Positions 7,169-12,676 of a DNA stretch of 12,676 nucleotides are shown piece by piece. Made by a program: the position numbers and the translations under genes. Source of the DNA: an uncultured Panacagrimonas sp. (GTDB taxonomy: Bacteria > Pseudomonadota > Gammaproteobacteria > Nevskiales > Nevskiaceae); the NCBI GenBank assembly GCA_946481265.1, contig CAMLNE010000089.1, positions 1 through 12,676 on the forward strand, read 5' to 3'. Under the pieces are notes generated by a model. It ran no database searches, was not told the origin of the DNA, and worked only from the letters and a program-made list of their open reading frames with translations. The first letter of the stretch is position 1; each line of letters begins with the position of its first letter.

Positions 7169-8254
7169 ATGTCGATCATGCAAGCGCTGTTCGGCGGAGG
7201 GAGCCAGGAACTGGTCGGTCTCGACATCAGTTCCAGCGCCGTCAAACTGCTGGAGCTTTCCCGCCGGGGCGACCGTTTCCACGTGGAAACCTACGCCGTG
7301 GAGCCGCTGCCGCCGAACGCGGTCAGCGAAAAACAGATCGTGGACGCCAAGCTCGTCGCGGAGTCGATCCACCGTGCCGTCAGCCGGGCGGGGACCCGCA
7401 CCAAGAACGCGGCGCTGGCGGTCGCCGGTGCCTCGGTGATCACCAAGATCGTGCAGATGTCCTCCTCGCTCTCCGAGCACGACATGGAGGAGCAGATCAA
7501 GGCGCAGGCCGATCAGTACATCCCGTATCCGATCGAGGAAGTGAACCTCGATTTCCAGGTCATCGGGGCCAGCGAGAAGGGGGCGGGCAATTCGGACGTG
7601 CTGCTTGCGGCCTGCCGCAAGGAGCAGGTCGAGAGCCGCTGCGCGGCCGCTGAGATGGCCGGCCTGACCCCCAAGGTGGTGGACATCGAGGCATATGCGC
7701 TGGAGAACGCGTGCCTGTTCCTGCGCCACCAGATGCCGTCCAAGGGCGTCAAGAAAACCGTGGCGGTCGTCGATGTCGGCGCAAATGCGACCTCCCTGCT
7801 CGTTCTGCACGACCTGCAGACCATCTACACGCGGGACCAGACGTTCGGCGGCAAGCAGCTCACCGAAGAGATCATGCGGCAGTACGGGATGAGCTTCGAA
7901 GAGGCGGGCAAGGCCAAGAAGTTCGGCAACCTGCCGGAGAGCTACGAGAACGAAGTCCTGCCGGGCTTCGTCGCGGACATGGGGCAGCAGATCGATCGCT
8001 CGCTGCAGTTCTTCTTCGCGGCCTCGGGCAAGCACAGCAACATCGACCAGGTGATCCTCGCTGGCGGCTGTGCCCACATCCCCAATGTGGACGTGTTGAT
8101 CCAGGAACGCCTGCGCATTCCCACCGTCATTGCGCGACCGTTCGCGGCGATGAGTGTCTCTGCGAAGGCTCGACCTTCGGTTCTGGCCAAGGACGAGGCG
8201 TCCATGCTGATCGCCGCGGGCCTGGCCTACCGCGCGTTCGATGCCGAGTCCTGA
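7169..8254 (+). CDS. pilM: Type IV pilus assembly protein PilM, actin-like ATPase
   Basis: PilM is the cytoplasmic, actin-like member of the alignment subcomplex; it binds ATP and the cytoplasmic tail of PilN, linking the pilus motor to the membrane parts. The 361-residue protein shows the expected nucleotide-binding pieces: phosphate-1 loop GLDISSSAVK at residues 17-26, phosphate-2 VVDVGANATSL with Asp202, and the adenosine motif ILAGGCAHIPN near 296-306. The YIPYPIEEVNLDFQV segment is typical of PilM. The ATG at 7169 has GAGG four bases upstream (7161-7164); the frame is open to 7046 but crosses the promoter region, so that extension is rejected. An in-frame ATG at 7178 is a less likely start. 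pilN begins three bases after the stop, and the whole pilMNOPQ set probably forms one transcript. Confidence 0.96.
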   Translation: MSIMQALFGGGSQELVGLDISSSAVKLLELSRRGDRFHVETYAVEPLPPNAVSEKQIVDAKLVAESIHRAVSRAGTRTKNAALAVAGASVITKIVQMSSSLSEHDMEEQIKAQADQYIPYPIEEVNLDFQVIGASEKGAGNSDVLLAACRKEQVESRCAAAEMAGLTPKVVDIEAYALENACLFLRHQMPSKGVKKTVAVVDVGANATSLLVLHDLQTIYTRDQTFGGKQLTEEIMRQYGMSFEEAGKAKKFGNLPESYENEVLPGFVADMGQQIDRSLQFFFAASGKHSNIDQVILAGGCAHIPNVDVLIQERLRIPTVIARPFAAMSVSAKARPSVLAKDEASMLIAAGLAYRAFDAES

Positions 8255-8257
8255 GCC

Positions 8258-8842
8258 ATGACCAAAATCAACCTGCTGGACTGGCGCGCTCAGAAGCGCG
8301 AGCAGCGCAAGCAGCGCTTCTACGCGATGATGGGCGTGGCGGTGGTGGTGGCCGTGGCGGTCTTCGGCGTCGGCTACCTGATGATGAGCAACGCCATCGA
8401 TCTGCAGAATGACCGCAACGGTTACCTCAAGCAGCAGATCGCCGACGTCGACCAGAAGATCAAGGAGATCCAGGAACTCGAGAAGGTCAAGAACAACCTG
8501 CTTGCGCGCATGCGCGTGATCGAGGAGTTGCAGGCATCGCGCAGCGCGACGGTGCATTTCTTCGACGAGCTGGTGAATACCCTGCCGGACGGCGTGACGC
8601 TGACCTCGATCAAGCAGAGCGGCGCGCGGGTGACCGTCGAGGGCGCGGCGGAGTCCAACGGCCGCGTCTCCACTTACATGAAGAACCTGGAGGCCTCTGC
8701 GTGGTTCAACGACCCGAAGCTGGTCGTTATCAAGACCAGTGACACGGGCAGCCAGCGGCGCAGCGACTTCACGCTGCAGGTCACCAATCTGACCAAGGCT
8801 GACAGCGGCATGCAGATGGGCGAGGGGGAGATCGTGGAATGA
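8258..8842 (+). CDS. pilN: Type IV pilus assembly protein PilN
   Basis: PilN is a bitopic inner-membrane protein that binds PilM by its N-terminal peptide and pairs with PilO in the periplasm. In this 194-residue copy the PilM-binding motif is INLLDWR at residues 4-10. A basic stretch follows, then a membrane span at about 21-44, a coiled-coil-like segment at 47-85, and a small alpha/beta periplasmic domain (FFDELVNTLPDGVTLTSIKQ near residue 100 onward). The motif is usually INLLPWR, so Asp replaces Pro at residue 8. Length is normal. It lies three bases after pilM and its last four bases overlap the pilO start (ATGA), indicating translational coupling. Confidence 0.95.
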   Translation: MTKINLLDWRAQKREQRKQRFYAMMGVAVVVAVAVFGVGYLMMSNAIDLQNDRNGYLKQQIADVDQKIKEIQELEKVKNNLLARMRVIEELQASRSATVHFFDELVNTLPDGVTLTSIKQSGARVTVEGAAESNGRVSTYMKNLEASAWFNDPKLVVIKTSDTGSQRRSDFTLQVTNLTKADSGMQMGEGEIVE

Positions 8843-9522
8843 ACTTCCAGGACGCGATCAACGACCTGCAGACCCTCGATGTCCAGCGCCCCGGGACCTG
8901 GCCGGACTGGGTCCATGTCGCCACGGCGATTCTCGCGGGCGTCCTGCTGGTCGCCGCGGCTGCCTATTTCAAGCTGCTTCCCATGCGCGAGGAACTGGCC
9001 ACGGCGCGAGCTCAGGAGACCGCGCTGTTCGACGAGTTCGAGCGCAAGCAGAAGAAGGTGGTGGCGCTGGATGCCTACAAGGCCCAGTTGCAGGACATGG
9101 AGCGCAGCTTCGGCGCCATGCTCAAGCAGCTTCCGAGCCGCAGCGAAGTGGCGAACCTGCTCAACGACATCTCGCAGACGCGCGTGGCCAGCAGCCTCGA
9201 GGAAGAACTGTTCCAGCCGCAGCCCGAGCAGCCGAAGGATTTCTACGCCGAGATCCCCAACAAGATCATCGTGACGGGCGACTACCACGAGATGGGCAGC
9301 TTCGTCAGCGGGGTCGCAGCGCTGCCGCGCATCGTCACCATTGACGAGGTCGAGATCAGGGCGGAAAAGGGCCAGGGCGGCGGCCGCAACCTGGCCGCGC
9401 TCTCGCCAGAGAGCCTGCGCATGACCGCCATCGCCAAGACCTACCGATACTTGGATGAGGACGAACTGGCGGCTGCCGAGGCCAGCAAGAAAGCCGAGCA
9501 GCGCGCCGGGGGTGGCCGATGA
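8839..9522 (+). CDS. pilO: Type IV pilus assembly protein PilO
   Basis: PilO forms a heterodimer with PilN in the inner membrane and periplasm and contacts PilP, positioning the secretin over the pilus base. The 227-residue protein has a short cytoplasmic N-terminus, a membrane span at about residues 25-44, a coiled-coil-like stretch (about 50-90) and a ferredoxin-like periplasmic domain containing the characteristic FYAEIPNKIIVTGDYHEMG segment (about 135-153). The C-terminal 25 residues are Ala/Glu/Lys-rich and probably disordered. A GGGGGAG stretch at 8823-8829, inside the end of pilN, is a good ribosome binding site. The start overlaps pilN by four bases and the end overlaps pilP by four, so the three genes are likely coupled in translation. 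Confidence 0.95.
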   Translation: MNFQDAINDLQTLDVQRPGTWPDWVHVATAILAGVLLVAAAAYFKLLPMREELATARAQETALFDEFERKQKKVVALDAYKAQLQDMERSFGAMLKQLPSRSEVANLLNDISQTRVASSLEEELFQPQPEQPKDFYAEIPNKIIVTGDYHEMGSFVSGVAALPRIVTIDEVEIRAEKGQGGGRNLAALSPESLRMTAIAKTYRYLDEDELAAAEASKKAEQRAGGGR

Positions 9523-10031
9523 GGCACCTCGTTCGCGGACTCCCCTTGTTCGTCGCGGCGGTGCTGATGGCCGGTTGCGGCAGCGGCATGGACGACCTGG
9601 AACAGCGCGTGGGGGAGGTCAAGGCGCGCAAGTCGCAGCAGATCGAGCCGGTACCGCAGATCAAGCAGTTCGAGGCATTCGCCTATGTGCCGGGTGACCG
9701 ACGCGACCCGTTCCAGCAGGCGCGCCTCGATCCTGGCGAGTCATCTGCTTCGGGACCTCGACCCGACCTGAACCGGAGCCGGGAGCCGCTCGAGGAGTTC
9801 CCGCTTGACGCGCTGCGCATGCAGGGGGTGATCGAGACGACCAAGGCGGTCTACGCACTGGTGAAGGCGCCTGACGGCGTGATCCACCGGGTGTCGGTGG
9901 GCAATCACATGGGTCAGAACTACGGCCAGATCCAGGCCATCGAAGAATCCGAAATCACACTGGCGGAAATCGTCCCTGACGGTTTCGGCGGCTGGATTTC
10001 GCGACCGGCCGCCTTGGCCCTCGCGGAATAG
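9519..10031 (+). CDS. pilP: Type IV pilus assembly lipoprotein PilP
   Basis: PilP is an inner-membrane-anchored periplasmic lipoprotein that bridges PilN/PilO and the PilQ secretin. This 170-residue protein begins with a lipoprotein signal peptide: basic MRHLVRG, hydrophobic core, then VLMAGC with the lipidated cysteine at residue 20. Met at position -3 is slightly unusual for a lipobox. A flexible Pro/Gln/Arg-rich linker follows, with the family motif RRDPFQQ at 61-67. The beta domain spans about residues 96-168 and contains IHRVSVGNHMGQNYGQI, typical of PilP. The start overlaps the pilO stop by four bases (ATGA). The pilQ start lies 22 bases after the stop. Confidence 0.95.
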   Translation: MRHLVRGLPLFVAAVLMAGCGSGMDDLEQRVGEVKARKSQQIEPVPQIKQFEAFAYVPGDRRDPFQQARLDPGESSASGPRPDLNRSREPLEEFPLDALRMQGVIETTKAVYALVKAPDGVIHRVSVGNHMGQNYGQIQAIEESEITLAEIVPDGFGGWISRPAALALAE

Positions 10032-10053
10032 GTTTAAAGGGAGCGAGCAATCC

Positions 10054-12177
10054 ATGAAGAACCATCCCCCAGTCGCAAGTTTCGCCGGCCGCGCTCGCGC
10101 GACCTGGCGTGCGACCCTCTGTGGACTGGCCGCGCTGGTCGGGCTTGCCCTGGCCGCTCCGACGGCGGTCGCACAGTCGGACCGGGCCCTGCAATCGATC
10201 GATGCCGTCGCGCTGGATGGGGAGCGCCTGCTGTTGACCCTGACGCTGTCCGCGCCGGCTCCTGAGCCCGTGGTCTTTACCGTCGACCAGCCCGCGCGGT
10301 TGTCGCTGGACCTGCCCGATACCCGCCTGGCGGTCGCGGAGCGCTACAAGAAGCTCAACATCGGCGTGGCCCGCGCGGTCGCGGCCGCCCAAGCCGAAGG
10401 GCGTACGCGACTGGTGCTGGAACTCAGCCAGCTCACCACGCACGCGATCCGCATCGATGGCAACCGCGTGTACCTGACGCTGGACGGCCCGGCCGGCGGC
10501 GGGCCGGCCTATGTGCCACCCACGGCGGCAGATCCGCAGCAGACGCGGCCGAGCATCAGCGGAGTGGATTTCCGCCGCGGAGACAAGGGCGAGGGCCGCG
10601 TCGTGATCACGCTGACCGATCCGGCGACGCCGGTGGATGTGGTCGAGCAGGGCGGCAAGGTGATCGCGCGCTTCAAGAACACCGATGTGGCGGAGGCGCT
10701 GGTGCGTCGCCTCGACGTGCTCGATTTCGCCACGCCCGTGAAGTTCGTCGATGCCACCCGTGTCGGCATCAATGCCGAGGTCAGCGTCACGCCCGTGGCG
10801 GGTGGTGACTTCGAGCGGGTGGCCTACCAGTCCGGAAATCTGTTCACCATCGAGTTGCAGCCGCTGTCGCAGGAGAAGCTGGACGAGCGCAAGCTGCGCG
10901 AGCCCGAATACACCGGCGAGAAGATCTCGCTGTCGTTCCAGAGCGTGGACATCCGGTCGCTGCTTCAGATCATCGCTGACGTGGCCGGCACCAACATGGT
11001 GGTCTCCGATGCGGTGACGGGCGATATCGCCATTCGCCTGCAGAACGTGCCCTGGGACCAGGCGCTGGACATCATCCTGCGCACCAAGGGACTGGGCATG
11101 CGCCAGCAGGGCAACGTGATGCTGGTGGCGCCGCTGACCGAACTTGCGGAACGCGACAAGATCGAGCTGGAGGCGCAGAAGCAGCGCACCGAGCTGTCGC
11201 CGCTGCGGACCGAGCTGATCCAGGTGAACTACGCCAAGGCGGCGGACATCGCGGCCCTGCTCAAGGCCGGGGAAGACACGATCATGTCCGAGCGCGGCCG
11301 CGTGAACGTCGACGAGCGCACCAATTCACTGCTGGTGCTGGAGACGCGTGAAGTCATCTCCGAAATCCGCTCGCTGATTGCACAGCTGGACATCCCGGTG
11401 AAGCAGGTTCTCATCGAATCCCGCATCGTCATCGCCAACAACGACTTCTCCAAGGAACTCGGCGCACGCTTCGGCGTCAGCCACGTCAACAGCCTGAACA
11501 ATTCGAGTCTCGGCCTGGCGGGGACCTCGGAAGGCGCCAGGACGGCGCTCGGTGGGGTGGTCCCCAGCCTCGCCGGTGGCGGGCTGAATTTCGATCTGCC
11601 CGCTGCGACCAACGCCGGCCGCATCGGCCTTGCGATCCTCGGCTCGGATTACGCGGTTGATCTCGAACTGTCTGCGCTGCAGGCCGAAGGTCGTGGCGAG
11701 GTGATTTCCAGCCCGCGTGTGCTGACAGCAAATGCGAAGCAGGCCTCGATCGAGCAGGGCGTGGAAATCCCCTACCAGCAGTCCTCGTCCAGTGGCGCGA
11801 CCAACATCCAGTTCAAGAAGGCGGTGCTGGCGCTGACGGTCACGCCGCAGATCACGCCCGACAACCGCGTGATCATGGATCTGAACGTCACCCAGGATAA
11901 CGTTGGCGACATCGTGCCCACGGGTGACGGTGGCACCGCCCCGGCGATCAATACGCGTGAGGTCAACACCCAGGCGCTGGTCGACAACGGTGCGACGGTC
12001 GTCCTCGGCGGCATCTTCGTGCAGGAGAACCGGAACGACGTCAGCAAGGTCCCCTTCCTTGGCGATGTTCCGATTCTCGGTGCCCTGTTCCGCAACCGGC
12101 TGACGGTGGCGAACAAGGACGAACTGCTGATCTTCGTGACGCCGAAGATCCTGCAGGAAGGGCTGGCGGTCCGCTGA
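10054..12177 (+). CDS. pilQ: Type IV pilus secretin PilQ
   Basis: PilQ forms the outer-membrane channel through which the pilus passes. The 707-residue protein has a Sec signal peptide (hydrophobic residues 21-38, likely cleavage after AVA at 40). Two AMIN domains (about 46-147 and 168-270) would bind peptidoglycan. A secretin/TonB short N-terminal domain follows near 290-365 (KISLSFQSVDIRSLLQIIAD), then a secretin N1 domain (about 387-455, IQVNYAKAADIAALLK), a Gly-rich segment near 485-525, and the secretin core to the C-terminus. The core contains GEVISSPRVLTANAKQA and the signature VPFLGDVPILGALFR at 666-680. An AAAGGGAG ribosome binding site (10036-10043) lies 10 bases before the ATG. It is the last pil gene here; a hairpin follows six bases after the stop. 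Confidence 0.97.
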   Translation: MKNHPPVASFAGRARATWRATLCGLAALVGLALAAPTAVAQSDRALQSIDAVALDGERLLLTLTLSAPAPEPVVFTVDQPARLSLDLPDTRLAVAERYKKLNIGVARAVAAAQAEGRTRLVLELSQLTTHAIRIDGNRVYLTLDGPAGGGPAYVPPTAADPQQTRPSISGVDFRRGDKGEGRVVITLTDPATPVDVVEQGGKVIARFKNTDVAEALVRRLDVLDFATPVKFVDATRVGINAEVSVTPVAGGDFERVAYQSGNLFTIELQPLSQEKLDERKLREPEYTGEKISLSFQSVDIRSLLQIIADVAGTNMVVSDAVTGDIAIRLQNVPWDQALDIILRTKGLGMRQQGNVMLVAPLTELAERDKIELEAQKQRTELSPLRTELIQVNYAKAADIAALLKAGEDTIMSERGRVNVDERTNSLLVLETREVISEIRSLIAQLDIPVKQVLIESRIVIANNDFSKELGARFGVSHVNSLNNSSLGLAGTSEGARTALGGVVPSLAGGGLNFDLPAATNAGRIGLAILGSDYAVDLELSALQAEGRGEVISSPRVLTANAKQASIEQGVEIPYQQSSSSGATNIQFKKAVLALTVTPQITPDNRVIMDLNVTQDNVGDIVPTGDGGTAPAINTREVNTQALVDNGATVVLGGIFVQENRNDVSKVPFLGDVPILGALFRNRLTVANKDELLIFVTPKILQEGLAVR

Positions 12178-12182
12178 AGCAC

Positions 12183-12211
12183 GGCCGTCGGCTGCACCGC
12201 AGCCGACGGCC
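12183..12211 (+). terminator. Perfect hairpin after pilQ, possible terminator
   Basis: A 13-base perfect stem (12183-12195 with 12199-12211; core GCCGTCGGCTGC) closes on the 3-base loop ACC, starting six bases after the pilQ stop. It is followed by CCGCTGCCCCC rather than a T-run, so it would be a weak or rho-assisted terminator, or a 3'-end stabiliser of the pil mRNA. Confidence 0.5.
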
Positions 12212-12228
12212 CGCTGCCCCCGTGTCGT

Positions 12229-12234
12229 TATAAT
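12229..12234 (+). promoter_or_regulatory. Candidate -10 element of the aroK promoter
   Basis: A perfect TATAAT lies at 12229-12234, in otherwise GC-rich DNA. No TTGACA-like -35 is found 16-18 bases upstream, where the pilQ hairpin sits instead. Transcription would begin near 12241, some 60-100 bases before aroK. It suggests that aroK can be transcribed independently of the pil operon. Confidence 0.45.
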
Positions 12235-12341
12235 CGCCGCCCGGCGGGCGCCAGCCTGGTCTGACCTCGCCGCTTCGGGTAGGGCTCTTTAGGCGGGCGT
12301 TCGTGCTGTGGCGTTCGCTCCACGACTTTTGGCGAGCGAAA

Positions 12342-12676
12342 TTGCGCGGCAACATCTTCCTGGTCGGTCCCATGGGCGCGGGCAAGTCCACCGTCGGCAA
12401 GCGGCTGGCCGAAGTCCGTGGCATGGAGTTCGTCGACAGCGACATCGAGATCGAGGCGCGCACCGGCGTCGACATCGCCTACATCTTCGAGAAGGAAGGC
12501 GAAGAGGGCTTCCGCCGACGAGAACACGCGGTCATCCGTGACCTCACCCAGCGCAGCGGCATCGTGCTGGCAACCGGCGGCGGCGCGATTCTCGACCATG
12601 AGAATCGGCAATGGCTGTCCGCGCGCGGCTTCGTGGTCTACCTGCATGCAAGCCTCGAGCAGCAGGTCAGCCGCAC
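12342..12676 (+). CDS. aroK: Shikimate kinase (3' end beyond the window)
   Basis: Shikimate kinase phosphorylates shikimate with ATP in aromatic amino acid synthesis, in the cytoplasm. The visible 111 residues align well with E. coli Aro[15 protein letters not shown] with the Walker A lysine at 15, the DSD substrate-binding pair (Asp32, Asp34), EGFRRRE with Arg58, and the ATGGG loop at 77-81. About 60 residues would lie past the right edge. No ATG is available. The TTG at 12342 gives MRGNIFLVG, close to the E. coli N-terminus, with GGCGAG five bases upstream. A GTG at 12303 has a better ribosome binding site (AGGCGGG at 12291-12297) and would add 13 residues ([13 protein letters not shown]), which show weaker third-position GC. 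I prefer the TTG slightly. Its place after pilQ is usual in gammaproteobacteria, normally followed by aroB. Confidence 0.93.
   Translation, partial: MRGNIFLVGPMGAGKSTVGKRLAEVRGMEFVDSDIEIEARTGVDIAYIFEKEGEEGFRRREHAVIRDLTQRSGIVLATGGGAILDHENRQWLSARGFVVYLHASLEQQVSR

Noticed and set aside
7091..8557. A 488-codon minus-strand open frame opposite pilM and pilN
   Set aside because: It crosses two clear pil genes and the pilM promoter and has shadow-type composition with no domain.

Overview
The window reads as a stretch of core chromosome from a GC-rich gammaproteobacterium, most likely a member of the Xanthomonadales/Lysobacterales. This placement is inferred from the gammaproteobacterial arrangement of mrcA divergent from pilMNOPQ with aroK downstream, a zinc-independent (type B) L31 protein next to a type II citrate synthase gene, strong G/C preference at third codon positions, and a GC-rich heptanucleotide repeat in an intergenic gap. 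No phage, transposon, CRISPR, tRNA or rRNA feature is visible.

Left third (1-2050): an isolated EcsC-family gene (339-1208, +) is flanked by unusually long gene-poor DNA. The gap after it (1209-1789) holds eight perfect copies of the 7-mer TCGAGGG and, further on, nested inverted repeats. It ends at a possible 41-residue single-span membrane protein (1790-1915), followed at once by two palindromes.

Middle (1990-4009): rpmE2 (2051-2302, +) has a plausible promoter and a strong intrinsic terminator. A 341-base leader follows, with a 24-base perfect palindrome and a 14-base palindrome, and leads to gltA (2644-3936, +). A long hairpin (3958-3993) ends gltA and also the convergent minus-strand genes.

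Right of it (4010-7003, minus): mrcA, encoding the bifunctional class A penicillin-binding protein PBP1A, is followed after 15 bases by a conserved-looking 200-residue protein of unknown function with a degenerate nucleotidyltransferase-like motif. The two probably form one transcript.

Right half (7004-12676, +): a short divergent control region with direct repeats and a sigma70-like promoter leads into pilM-pilN-pilO-pilP-pilQ. The genes are spaced by -4 to +22 bases and encode the type IV pilus alignment subcomplex: PilM in the cytoplasm, PilN and PilO in the inner membrane, the lipoprotein PilP, and the outer-membrane secretin PilQ. A perfect hairpin follows pilQ and overlaps the promoter region of aroK (shikimate kinase), which runs off the right edge. 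The functional link across the divergent region is the cell wall: PBP1A builds peptidoglycan and the Pil complex spans it.

The protein-coding content is largely ordinary housekeeping. The points worth a second look are the intergenic repeats and palindromes, the small membrane ORF, the unknown partner of mrcA, and an altered PilM-binding motif in PilN. I do not see a clearly new multi-gene system.
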